A DNA stretch of 64,000 nt from Apostichopus japonicus (taxonomy: Eukaryota; Echinodermata; Holothuroidea; Aspidochirotida; Stichopodidae). Of this stretch, positions 28,701 through 42,844 are shown one piece after another. Under the pieces are notes generated by a model, which saw nothing but the letters and a program-made list of their open reading frames with translations, ran no database searches and was not told the origin of the DNA. Location: NCBI RefSeq assembly GCF_037975245.1, contig NC_092578.1, positions 6,057,001 through 6,121,000 on the forward strand, in the 5' to 3' direction. The position numbers were made by a program, and so were the translations under genes. The number at the start of each line of letters is the position of its first letter. Within the stretch, counting starts at the first letter, position 1.

Positions 28701-31700
28701 CTGCAAACGTGGGACGTAATCAGAGCCTGCATGACATGAAGGCCATCGTCAAGACATGGAGGTGAGGATGTGGTGCCTTTCATTCATATATATGTTATTG
28801 ATGGGCTGCAATGAGCATAGCATGCATTAGTACCACCGTTTTGAAAATTCAGAGCTGAGATTTAATACAGTACTACACATAATCTATCACAGATGAGGTA
28901 CATTGCTTTCAAATCAGAGCTAATGTTACCCTTCCCAAAGCTGGGAGGTTGAGAGGGGCTTTGTAATCATTCAAACTCTTCAGATTTTTAGATGTTAACA
29001 TCACAAGATCAAAGAAAGACTTAAAGATTAATCATAGATAATTGTTGATCATGTTTAGCATCTAGTCATGGGTTTTGCGATTGTCTTACTGAAATTTCTT
29101 CTTGGTTGTCTCTGTATGTGCTGAAGCAGACAGTGGGGCAAATCCCCCTCACATTTCTTTTCCTGTTAAAATATATCATCAATATCATCATTTTAAACTG
29201 AGTGCATGTATTTAAAATAAATCAACGTAGCATTTCATTAATTTGTTTTTCGTTTTCCTTTAAAAAAATTCAGGAATCGTCTGCCCATGATATCTGACGA
29301 TCTGAGTCACTGGAGCGACATCTTCATGTGGAGGCAACATCACTATCAAGCCATAGTATCAGCCTATGAGAGCCAGGCTTCTCAAGACAGTGTAAGTGAG
29401 ATTTTCTTGAAGAGAATAACTTCAACCGTATTCATTGATTTGTTATAATTATGAGGAAAGAAGTGGTATCGTTTTATTTTCTCCTGATGCATAAGTGATT
29501 GTTTTTTCTTTCTTTCTTTTTCCAGACTCATGCTAATCATGCCATGCTGGGAGTTCACGCATCTGCTCAGTCCATCATCAATTACGGCAAAATGGCCAGA
29601 AAGCATAACCTGATCGGCTCCGCTCTGGACTCTCTCAGCAGGTCAGAATAAGAAGAAAGAGTTTTAATTAATAATTAAGTAAAGAATTAAGAAATAAAAA
29701 TGGGAAAAAAAGTAGAAAAAATCTATTGATGTGTGTTTGACTGATTTTGGAACCTAATTGAAGAAAATAATTTTTTTTTTTTTTTCATTTGCTCGTCATC
29801 TCATAAAATGGATGTGCAAGTCCAAGTTTTCCTGCAATAGTGATTCTGATACTGTCTTCTTAATGTCAAGTAAAAGAATTTACTAAGTGACCAAAATAAA
29901 GCAGGAAATCAAAGGAATAAAAGTGAAAATGGAACTGTTTATCTATACCTGGTGTTAATTCTGATATTAAAAATGTCAAAAAATATTACAAAATGTCTAT
30001 ATCGCTTCTGTTCCTGTTTATCTCTCTATTTCTAATTTTATTTTTTTTTTTCTGTTTCTATTGATTTCTTTCCTTAGAATTCATACAATCCCTAGCGTCC
30101 CCATCGTAGATTGTTTCCAGAAGATTCGTCAACAGGTGAAGTGCTACCTACAGATGGCGGGTACGATGGGAAAACAAGAACTGCAAGAGGGGTTAGAGGT
30201 CATCGAGTCGACCAATCTCAAATACTTTGGTCGAGAGATGAAGGCCGAGTTTTATGCGCTCAAAGGGATGTTCCTGGCGCAGGTCGGAAGGTAAAGGTTC
30301 CAGAAAAATAGGAAGAGATACTTCAAAAGAAGCTGAAGCCATGCATATTATTAAGAAAAAAGTCATTAAAAGACTCGAAAATATTATGGAATAGAGCAAA
30401 ATAAATTTATGGCTGGAATGGGATTTCAAATTAGTCACCTCTGGATTACAAGCTCAGCAATCTACCAACTGGAATTTCCAGCCCTTAGTTGGTGGTGATC
30501 CCTGTATAGCCATTGCTTGGCTGAGGGCGCCAGTCAGAAGCCACAGTACCTTGCATACGGTGTAATCAGGGATCACGCCCAAGTTTTATTCCATACAACC
30601 TAGAAAGCAGCTGCTGGGAAGAGATTTCATGAGAAATTTGGCATTTACATAGATAATTATGAATTAATATATAATAATGAAGAATGGGAAACGGACAGGG
30701 AAATACTAGACAATGAAAAAGAGCAGAGAAATTTATGGCTAGAGCAGGATTCAAACCAGGGAACTTTGGATGAAAAGCCCTATATTCCCAAAGAATGGGC
30801 TTGTAACCCAGAGATCACTACTGGTTCAGTACTGGTTTGAGCCATCAATTTCTTTGCCCTTTTCCAATCAAAATATTTTTTGTTTTCACACTTTTCAATT
30901 TGTAAAGGATTTCTGCCAATATATATTTTGTTTGCCTTTTTTCTTTGGTGTAATTGAAGATCTCTTTGGTGAAGAGTGTCAAATAATGTTAGTGACATTT
31001 AGTTGTATTAATCCCTTTTTCTGTTTCATTCCTAATTATATTATTTTTTTCTTTGGATCTCACAGATCGGACGAGGCCAACAAAGCATTCTCAGCTGCCG
31101 TACAGATGCATGATATCCTAGTCAAAGCCTGGGCACTGTGGGGCAATTACCTAGAACAGATATTCTGCAAAGATAGGTAAGGCATATTAGGCTCTGAGGG
31201 GGGAGGGGAGGGGAGGGGGAGGAGGATGGCATAATTGTGTATAGCAGTTTTGAATTTTCTGAATTTTGTCTCCTATCAGATACAATGGTTCTTGTGTACA
31301 AAACCTGCTAAGCATCTTTGCACTTTTATAGCAGTTGACGATTCTGCATCGCATTTTGTGATGTAATACCTAATAGATTATTCCCGGGAAGGGGGGGGCC
31401 ATATCATGTGGTGGGAAGGCCTGTATGAGTATTTGCTAATGTAGTCATTAAATCCGTCACATTGAGGAATTTATAAAAAAAAGTTTTGTAAAATGTTAAT
31501 TTTCTTTTCCCAAAAAATGTAAACAGATATTATGCGAAAGTCTCTGTGGCTTGTATAAACATGCACTATCTGAACAGCATTTCACATTTTCACAGGTAAA
31601 TTTGTGAAACAGGTCTCTACAGCCATATCCTTCCTGAATTGGAAGTGAAGTTGGTGATTTAGCATCTTGATATAAAAGATAGCAGCAAATTTTTTTTTGT

Positions 31701-34700
31701 GGGTGAAAACAAAAGGTTAAAGGTCATATCAGCTTTGAAACAGTGTATTAAGTTCAAATGGTCTTTTTTGTATAATGCCTTCTCCAGTTGTTCAGACTTG
31801 TTTAGATAAATCATTCTACTGTTAATTTGCACAAGCTTGATTTTTATCTCAATACATTACATGTATAGAGATATTGTAACAGTAAGTGGGACTCTCTCCT
31901 CTCTTAAAAATTTTTCAGCGTCTTCATATAAAGTTCTTTTTCTCTGGAATTTTCAGAGCAAGCATATATCATATAGGCCAACAAAAGTTACTATTTTTGG
32001 TTCCTTGCTTTAGCAAAAGGAACCTATGCAGTCAGGTTGGCGTGTGTTTGTGTGTATGTATGTATGTATGTATGTATGTATGTATGTGTGGGTGTGTGTG
32101 TGTGTGTGTGTCTGTGACACTTGCTTGGGTACGCTCTATCTCAATAAAGGAATGTTGGATTGAGGCCAAACTTGGACTATAGATCCGCCATATGGAGAAG
32201 GTGTGCCCTATTGTTTTTGGTGCCCACAAAGGTCACCAAAGGTCAGTTATGGTCCAAAAACCGAAAATATTAAAACTGCAATAACTCCCAGTGCCAATGT
32301 GCGACAAGATTGATATTTTGGGACAAGTTGTGAACTGGTTAGGGGAGCATTTTCAAACTTAACGGTCATGTGATCCGAGGTCACCAAAGGTCAATTAATG
32401 ATAAAAAACTAGTATTTTTGCAATAACTTGAGAACGAAATGTCTGTTAGGGTTGGGAGTTGCCTCAATGTAATCCAATTGTCGACCCGCATCTGGGTGAC
32501 CCTTGACCTCAATTTGACCTCTGGTGACCTTTTCGTTTTTTGGGGATTTTTACAGTTTCGATGCTATTTTCAGATGTCAAAGGTACCTTCTGATCATAAA
32601 TGTCAATAGGTTGACCCCGTGTGACCTTTATGTGCGAAGTTATATGGGGTCAAAGTTTTCGGTCGGAGTTAGGGTGGTTGTACAGACTTTTCGTTTTGTT
32701 TTTTGGAATCAGGAGATTAAACTACATCTGAAACCAAGGTCAAAAGGTCAAAGGTCACATTAGAAAAAATGTGCTTATTTTGGGAGGAAACGAGCAAAAA
32801 AGAAAATGTTTGGTTTTGATGCTAGATTTGGATATCAAAGGTACCTTCCGATCAAAAATGTCAATTGGTTGACACCCGTGTGACCTTCGTGTGCGAAGTT
32901 ATACGAGGTCAAAGTTAATTTTCACACATTTAATGCAACAACTCCCAGTTCCAAGGTGTGACATGGTTGATATTTTTGGACAAGTTGCAAATGGTATAGG
33001 GGAATATTTTCAAACTTAACGGTCATGTGATCCGAGGTCACCAAAGGTCAATTAATGTCAAAAAACTAGTATTTTGGGGGTAGAAAATGGGCAAAGAAAA
33101 AAATGTTTGAATTTTTATAGTTTGATGCTCTAATTTAGGTCTCATCAATCAAAAATGTCAATAAGTTGACCCAAGGTGACCTTTGTATGTTAAGTTATAT
33201 GAGGTCAAAGTTAATTTTCAGACATTTAGTGTAATAACTCCCAGTGCCAATGTGCGACAAGATTGATATTTTGGGACAAGTTGTGAACTGGTTAGGGGAG
33301 CATTTTCAAACTTAACGGTTATGTGATACAAGGTCACCAAAGGTCAATTAATGATAAAAAACTAGTATTTTTGCGATAACTTGAGAACAAATTGTCCGTT
33401 AGAGTTGGGAGTTGCTTCAATGAAATCCAATTGTCGACCTGCATCTGGGTGACCCTTGACCTCAATTTGACCTCTGGTGACCTTTTCGTGTTTTATGGAT
33501 TTTTTACAGTTTCGATGCTATTTTCAGATGTCAAAGGTACCTTCTGATCATAAATGTCAATAGGTTGACCCCTGTGTGACCTTCATGTGCGAAGTTATTT
33601 GAGGTCAAAGTTAATTTTCACACATTTAATGCAATAACTCCCAGTGCCAAGGTGTGACAAGGTTGATTTTTTTGGACAAGTTGCAAATGGTATAGGGGAA
33701 TATTTTCAAACTTAACGGTCATGTGATCCAAGGTCACCAAAGGTCAGCTAATGTTAAAAAAGTAGTATTATGGGGGGAGAAAATGAGCAAAGAAAAAATG
33801 TTTGAATTTTTACAGTCATGCTCTATTTAGGTCTCACCGATCAAAAATGTCAATTGGTTGACCTCCGGGTGACCTTTGTGTGTGAAGTTACATACAAGTT
33901 CAAAAGTTAATTTTTTGACATTTAATGCAATTAAATCTCAATGCCAAGTTGTGACATGGTTGATATTTTGGGACAAGTTGTGAATGGGGTGGTGGAACAT
34001 TTTGAAACTTAAAGGTCATGTCATCTGAGGTCACCATTGTTATCATATCTGTTTTGACACGCTTGTAGGTCTCTTATATTTCTTACATTTTCGACGCCAT
34101 ATTTAGATCTCAAAAGTGCCTTTTGATAAAAAAATCCGATCACATTTTGTGATCACAAAAGTGTTGGCTATAGTGTTGGTTACTTTATGGGAACATGTAG
34201 GACAATTACTTGGACTATTTCAGCCCAATCTTGCTTGATAATATGATGTGTATTGTCATATACCCCAAGCAAGGAACCACAGTGCCCTTGGGCTCTTGTT
34301 TATTCGAGAATTTTATCTCATTCTATGACTTTTTCACCGATTTATGTCCAAATCGGGCCAATTTGGTCTGAAATACAGTTTAAACAACCCATTTTTGCAC
34401 ACGCTCCAAAACTTATGTTTTATGAAAGAGAATAGAATAGAATTGTCTGTCAGCAGTGGTATCGTCTAAGATAGGGTCCTATGTATTATATATTTTATTA
34501 ACATTTTAAACTTTCATTTGTTGTTTACAGGTAGGTATTAATAAGAATTTTACCAGCTGTATATGACATTTTATGGCTTTTATTTGATGTTTAAATGATT
34601 TTTCTTTCTTAAAACAACACTGAGCTGCCGCCCCTACTTTTAGTAACAAGGTCCATTTTTGATGATTAAGCCCCGCCCCCAAGTCTGTTTTGTAGCAGAT

Positions 34701-37700
34701 TGGCTATGACTCATGGCAGCTACATGTTAGATATACGAAAATGGCTACCCTCGCGACCAATTTTAGGTACGCCAGGTGTAGTGTATTGCATGCTAATTAC
34801 ATATACAAATTCTATACTGCTGAATTCTACGTAGTGCATTTAATTTATATTAGGCCTTCGTTTTTGTAACATCCATTCAAGGATAGTACTGGTGTTCAGG
34901 TAGCTTTTCAGAGCAAGGGCCATGATAAGTTTGTTTGATTGCCCTTCATGTATTTTGTATAATTACGTATACACATTCTTGTATTTCTGAAGGCTACTTA
35001 CTGTAGGCCTAGTGCATTTAAAAAAAAATATATATAGGCCTAGGCCCCCTAGGTCTATTAGGCTTTCAATGATAGCCACATTAGCATTGTACTGGTGTTC
35101 AGACAGCTTTTCCTAGGAAGGACCAGGGTAAGTTTGTTGATGGGTACGTATAAAAGAGGAGCCGGCCATAGCATCACAACTTTTATAAGACTATAAAAAT
35201 TGTATAAGGTTATGTTTTATTTATAAGGATATAAGATGTATAAGGTTATAAGAAGTATGTTTAGCTTTCTTTTGAACCTGTAATGTTTGACATCAAATGT
35301 ACAAAGAATTAAAATAAAATAACAAAATGGAGAGGAACTGAGGTGGCTATTAGGGGAGGAGGAGGCCACCCATCACTTGCATATAAAAACTTGTAATCTT
35401 CTTTTACATTATTTTTTCCAAGTCATATAAATCCATGAAATCTTCTTGTCAGAAAAATTGAGATGGAAAAACGTGGGTTGTTTTGATATCTAGAAGTGGA
35501 CACAGTTTTGATGGTAGTCTACAGTCTACAGTAACATACAGTAGGTCAATAGGCCTAGCTCTCAAGGCAGGCATCAAGAATATGGTCGAGTTGTTCGCCT
35601 CTTCTAATTTGGCCGTTGTCATTGACGTCAAACTATATGACCAAAAAGTCCAACAGAGACTGACCCAAGATGAAGGATACCACATAAAAAACAAGTTCTT
35701 AAATATTCTATGACATTACTAAACCTTGCAACGTCGTTCTTTCGACTAACCCGCAATGAGCGCTAAAGGCAAGACTAGCAGGATAAAGTGTAACCTGCAG
35801 AGACTATTCGTGGCAAAGTAGCAAAAATGCAAGTTATATATTTGTTGTACCATGATTGATATTGATAATTGTAGAGACAGAGCAAAGATTTGAAATTAGG
35901 AATCAAAATTAAAACTTCCAGTATTGAGATACTGCGTCATTGATGCTCTTGTTTTTGATGGTTGTGTTACAACTTTACACTTCCTTTGACTGTTTGTAAC
36001 ACATCTTTTTTAATATTCATTCAGTAAGAGAATATTTTGTAATTCTTCAACAGGAACTTGAATAATTGAAAGCAAAACCGAGAAAAATTTAACTGTCATT
36101 CCATTGCATCCTGTCCATCCTAATAAAAAAAATAATGATGTGGCCAAGTTATGCTTTCTTCATCTCAGTTTTCTTCGATCCATGAATCTATCCTCTACTT
36201 CCACTTCTCATCTTTCGTCAGATCAAGCAAAATGGGAGAATCTGCGATAGTCTGCTTCCTACACGCATGCAGACATCAAAACACCGGCAAGTCTCGCAAA
36301 TATCTGGCCAAGGTCCTCTGGCTGCTCTCGTACGAGGACGATAAATCGGGACATAATCTCGCTAAGGCAGTGGAGACTTACACAGTGGGTGTGCCTCCTA
36401 GCCAGTGGTTGCCATGGTGAGAATATTGAGAATCCTCTCTTTTTTCATCTTTTTTTTTGGTTTTTTTTTTTGGTATGCAGCTGTTTCATTTGGTAATTTA
36501 TAATGGTAAAAAGCATGTTATGAATCTCCTTTGATCATGTGGTTAGCTCAAATAATGAGTGAAAAACTATACAAATGAAAACTAAATTGTGGGTCAAATG
36601 TAAAAAAAACTTTGTGTATTGGTGTCATGAGCTTAAGATGAGATTCATATTAAATCTGGCAAAATCACACAAAAATAAAATTAAGTTTATATCTGTAAAA
36701 TTGATAACCTTCTGAGAGAGACATTTCACATGGATACAGTGGAATCTACTCAGCTCTCGACAGAGAGCATCTGTCATTTATATATACATTCTCTTCTGGC
36801 ACGGTTGCTATGGAAATCTAAATTCAACATCAAAGAACAGAGTGTTGAATTTGCCCCCAGGCTCTGCGAGTTCTGTAGAATGATAGCCTTGTATGTTTTC
36901 ATCATCTCCCTGATGTTGTTATAAAGTGTTCGGACTGTTCATCTATTCTCTGATGTAATTTTTGTTGCGTTCAGGATTCCTCAACTGCTGACGTGTCTCA
37001 AGAGCAAGATTGGCGATCGAATAATGAACATTCTGCTCCAGATTGGCAAAGTGTACCCTCAGGCCCTCTACTTCCCTATCAGAACCCTCTACCTCACCCT
37101 CAAGATTGAGCATCGAGAGAAATGTAAGTGGTTTGATATATCTTGTCTTTTTTAGGGGGGGGGGAAGTATTTTAAGTTTATTGAAGAGCCAAGGACAATT
37201 TGGGAAGACCTGGGAAGAGTAAGCTTCTCTTCTCATGGTTTAGCAGTAACAAATATTCTGATAAAAAAAAGGAAGGAAACACGAAAGAATTCGCATTTTT
37301 TATTTTATTTGTATTATACCTTTTCTAATGATAGTTTAAAAGAGAGTTGACTGAGATGTTGTATACGATTGGAGAAAAAGCAAAGAAACAGCCAAAATAA
37401 AACAACAAAAACTTGAGGCTTGAATGTGCTTCCAGCTAGTGACTTCAGGGGTACAAGACCTGTACTCTACCAACCAATAAATCTAGCCCAAAGTTGGGGC
37501 CAAATTCATGTTAACTACTTATCCACAGAAAATGTTGTCACAGAAACCCAAACAACTGTGCTGTCTAATTGTAAAGGACAACTCCCTGTTCCGTTAACTG
37601 GAACCCTTCCTGACGAGCACCGGTTAGAAACTTTCCTCTTCAAATATTTTCGTCCTCGATCAGCAGCATACTGACCTTCCATTTTGACTTGATCGTGTGT

Positions 37701-40700
37701 AATGTAGAGTGATTCGTCGGGGGAAAATTAGGGAGAGTAATCTGACTTTAAAGTGTCACCGCAAAATAATCACTTCTCTTGGAATTGTCATTTTCAGTCA
37801 AGTCCATCGAACCTGTGAACAGCCAGCGAAGAGTCTCGACGACTTTACTTAAAGCTCGAGAGAAACTGGAGGTGGTAGCAGCCAACAACGAACCTCCTGC
37901 TGCAGCACAGAACAGAAATGGTAATTTAAGTTAGACGCAAAACAGTTGATTGTCAAGAAAATGTTAATAGCTACAAGAGAGGATAACTAACAGATGGGAT
38001 GTAACATTGAGATTGCCCTAGGTTGTAAAGGTATCTTGAACGGTAGAAATCTAAAAAAAAAACAAACATTGTAATCTTAGGCTGTATTTGAGTCCTAGAT
38101 TTGCAGTAGAAGTATTTGTAATTCATACTAATCAGTCTGCATTTGAATCCTAGATTTGTACTAGAAGTAATTATAATTTATACTTATCTGTTTGGTTGGC
38201 TGGTAAAGCTGTGTATATAGAAGATTTGTGTCTTCATATAACTAATGTAGAGTCATTTGAAAGCTGAAAAAATATTTTGGACAATGATTATGTATCATAC
38301 TTGCCATGATAAGAGTGATTAGCTTCAATGGATGTTTCATTCCCGTTTTCAAAGATTCGGAAAAGAACTCCACAGCAGCTACCCCAACGACCTCAGAGGC
38401 TCAGCCTGTGTCGACTAGCAATGCCACCAAGCCGAACTTGGCAACCAGTGCAACAGTTACTACCACAGCAGCGCCCTCAACCGTAGGACCGACAACAGTA
38501 CTTGCCACGCCCGCTACCGTCATCATCAGTAGCAGCACCGCAGCAAACACTTCAACAGTGCCTACGAATACCACAACCACTAAGATAAATGGTAATAATA
38601 CCACAACCACTAAGATAAATGGTAACAACACCACAACCACTCAGATAAATGGAACACAACCACTAAGATATATGGTAACAATACCACAATCACTGAGATA
38701 AATGGTAACAATACCACAACAGCTACGATAAATGGTAACTTATTAACAAAATGTTCTTCCTTGCACCAAGGCTTGTGGTATCAGGGTCAGGAAGGAATTT
38801 TTCTGATTGTTTGGGCAAGACACTGGCAGATCCAGATGGTTGTTTAGGAGGGGTCCAATGGTCCTATTTACTTACCATCTGTTTCTTACAGGAGGGGTCT
38901 AAAAGGGAGGGTGTGTTCCCCCTCTTTCAGAAATTGTGGTATGATGAAGAGTTATTTTGTTGTGTATGCAAAAAGGAATCATTTATGTTTAAGAATATTT
39001 CAGTTTTGAGGTTAGTGCTACATTGACCAAATCATTATGATCTGCTTCAAGTTAAATTGATTATTTTCCTGATGTCATCCTGTACGTTTAACTTTGTTAT
39101 TGATGTTTAAATATATATTGTTTAATATTTAGTCGTAGCATACTGCGGTAAGATATTCTACAGTACCCAGTGTATTGCAAAACGAGAGATGAAATTTTTA
39201 ATAATGGATTTTCCTTTTTCTGTATAGCTACTATTGCTGGGATTACTGCCAGTCAGACTACCACTACTGCCACCAGTGCTGCTAATACTGCTGCTACCAC
39301 AGCAACTGCTGCTCCCACTACCACCACCAATACAGCCGCAGGCCTCGGTGCCAGCAGTACAACCACGACCGGTCCCATCAGGGCTTCCATACCCATGGTC
39401 CGTTGCTCCAAGATCATGCAAGTGCAGAGAGATCTGCACCCGATATTACTGTATTCCCTCGAAGGCATCGTGGATCAGGTAAATTTCACTTCCAACTAAT
39501 TTATTTGCAGAAAGATCCTGCGAAAAAAGGGCATAGGATTCAGACATGAAAGGAAAAACCAATCTTAACCCTTGTGAAACTACTTATGAGAGATATTGAG
39601 TATAAATATTAAGAATAAATCACAACAGAAGAATAAATACTGTGCATTGTGGATAATTTCTATGGCATTTTGAAGTACCTTCAAAAGGGTACCTTCAAAA
39701 GAGGTCAAAGATCAGAAGAACTAAAGAGTCAGTGCCATACGTCCTGCATTAAATATGAAAGAATTGCAAATAGAAGGAAAGAATCTTACATTTGTTGCTT
39801 TGATCAAACCTTGTAACCCTCCCGTGCTATATGTTATATTTTCGTTCCTCCTTCTACCAGATGGTTTGGTTCCGTGAGAGGTGGGACGAGGAGGTGCTTC
39901 GACAGCTGAAATTGGCCTTGACCAAGTGTCAAGCAGTTGCCTTTGAGAACAGAGGAGCAGGTAAATTGCATTTTTGTCTCACTCACTCACTCACTCACTC
40001 ACTCACTCAGTTTTTTTTTTTTCTTTTCTTCTATGTCACTCTTCAATTTCTCAAGTTTCATAATAATCTACATTAAAAGGAAAGAGCAACGACAAGTTGA
40101 TTTGATTGTTATCTATAATATCACAGATCATGTTGAAACTGTTTCACAGTTCTTATAAAATGAGTAAAATTGCAATATTTTGTAATCCACCATTTGATGG
40201 CATTAAGCGATTGAGCGGTTGGTCCCAATGAAACCGTTTGTGTATTCTCTGTATTATTTATAACTGGAACTGTTGCTGTATGTTCCCCATTAAAGAAATA
40301 TTTATTTTAATATATTTATATTTTAATTCACCCCATCTTTATGCCCTGTCTACAGTCATCGACGCCAAGGTCACTCCACACACTCACAGCTTCGTCAAGA
40401 AACTGGTTAAGACCTTTGGGGTCGGCTTTGAGAACGTCAACAGCGTAGCGTCGACATTCTCGACTGCAGCGTCAGAGCTGTGGACGAGGAGGGTCCAAGC
40501 CACCGCCCAGGACCCGGTATTCCAGAAACTCAAGAACCAGTTTACGACCGACTTCAACTTTGACATTCCAGGTGCCATGAAACTTCACAATCTAATCGGG
40601 ATGCTCAAGAAATGGGTCAAACTCATGGAGGCTCGATCTAAGCTTGGACCAAAGTAAGTCATGTGTTTTTATCGTTAAGGTATGGCCTCTCGAACTTTAA

Positions 40701-42530
40701 AAGTCAAATCAAAAGTAAGGCTTGAAAGGGTTTACTCTTTTTAAAGGTTCTGCATTTTGATTATCTTTCTCTTGTCAGGTTCTGCACATTCTCAAATTGA
40801 CATTTGCCCATTTTTTTCATATGCTACACTCCTGATTGGATACTTTTGTCACAGTGTACCTTTACAAATAGAGACTGAATATTCATTAGTTATGTGTTAC
40901 ATTCACACTCCTTTTTGTTTCTGTGCTTTGCAATTTGTTAATGCGAGCCGTTTAATGTCTATAAATGAAAAATAAAGTAAAACATAACTTACTGAAATTT
41001 TTTTTTTTTTTTTTTTTTGGGTACCTGACTTTACTGTTACATTCTTCATAATCATACAATTATGTTTTTAAACTTGTTTTAAATTTTTAAGTTGCAGCAT
41101 CTGAATAACCTTTGACCTTCATTTTTTTTCTCAACAGGTCATTCCTTATTGAGGATAAATGCCGGTTTTTGAGTAACTTTTCTTCATCTACAGCGGATGT
41201 GGAACTTCCGGGAGAGTTCCTGACACCGAAACACAGCCATTACAATATACGCATCGCTAGGTTCATGCCCAGAGCAGAGATCGTACACAAACACAACACT
41301 GCTGCTCGTAGGCTCTACATCAGGGGAAGCAATGGAAAGGTAGAGTTTCCTTTGTTGTTCATTTTAAATTCCTGCTATCAACCTAGATAAGTCCTGGTGT
41401 CAGCATTCGGCTTTTTTTTTTAAGGAATTCTTTAAATTTGATTAAAACAAGTGTCTTTTTCTTGAAAATTTAACGTCAATGCAAGTTAAGTTGACGGTGA
41501 GTGGGTTGGTTTGAGTCTGTTAAATTTGTATTTGATGGGGTTTTTATTTTCTTCTTATATATAGATCTATCCTTATTTGGTGGTTAATGATGCTAGCATG
41601 GGAGAATCCAGAAGGGAGGAGAGAGTCCTACAGCTCCTAAGAATGCTGAATCAGTTTCTGGCTAAAAGAAAGGTAAGACTTATATCAAACCTTGTAAGAG
41701 AACAGGACATTAGAGGAGAGGGGAAGGTCTTTCATCTTTATGTCGTCATCTTGGATCTGTTTTATACGTATTTCTCTTCTGTTTCTCTTTGTAATTATTA
41801 TTATTATTAGTATTATATTATTATTATCATCATTATCATCATTATCATCATCATCATCATTATCATCATTATCATCATGATTATTATCATCATTATTATT
41901 ATCATTGTCATTATTATTATGTTTATTATCATTATTATCTTTGTTATTTTTATGATTACCATTACCATCATTATTATTATTTTTATTATTATTATTATCA
42001 TTATTATTATCATTATCATTATCTTTATTATTTTTATCATTACCTATACCATTATTATTATTATTTTTATTATTATTATGATCATTTTTATGATCATTAT
42101 TATCATTATCTTTAATAGTTTTTTTATAACCATTACCATTATTATTATGATCATTATTATTATCATTATTATACTCCATCGTGTACCCTCTACATCCCAG
42201 TGTCTTTAGATAGTGGTATGTGATGCCATGTACTTCAATCCCTTTACTTTCATATTTTACTCTTTTTGTTGATTTAACCTTGAGATATATAAGATGTATG
42301 AGGAATGTTTGCCCCCGTTGTCAATGTTCACACCCTTAGGAACATCATAAACGTTCAACCTACTTGTAGTAACATATATCTTCCTAGACTGGAAAACGTC
42401 AGACTTTTTATTCCTAGTGTAGTTTCCTGTACTAGTACTTGCCCTCACGACTTAATACTTATAGGGAAGACAATTTGGAAATCCTCACAACCATCATCAT
42501 CCCCATCATCATCATCATCATCATCATCGG

Positions 42531-42623
<93 letters not shown>

Positions 42624-42797
42624 CTTCACCACCCCCATCATCATCATCATCCACATCCACATCATCACCACCAGCATCACCATCCACACCACCACAATCA
42701 TCAACATCATCACCATCATCATCCACATCACCACCACCATCATCATTACCATCATCATCACCATAATCATCAACATCATCATCATAATCATCACCAC

Positions 42798-42844
<47 letters not shown>

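Noticed and set aside
35483-35713. 76-codon open frame in intron 43
   Set aside because: No recognisable domain, no splice phase fit with TRRAP, and surrounded by repeat fragments. Could be a transposon relic, but I cannot support it.
37420-37674. 84-codon open frame between exons 45 and 46
   Set aside because: Splice phases of exons 45 and 46 join directly (T + TC), and the peptide has no similarity to TRRAP.
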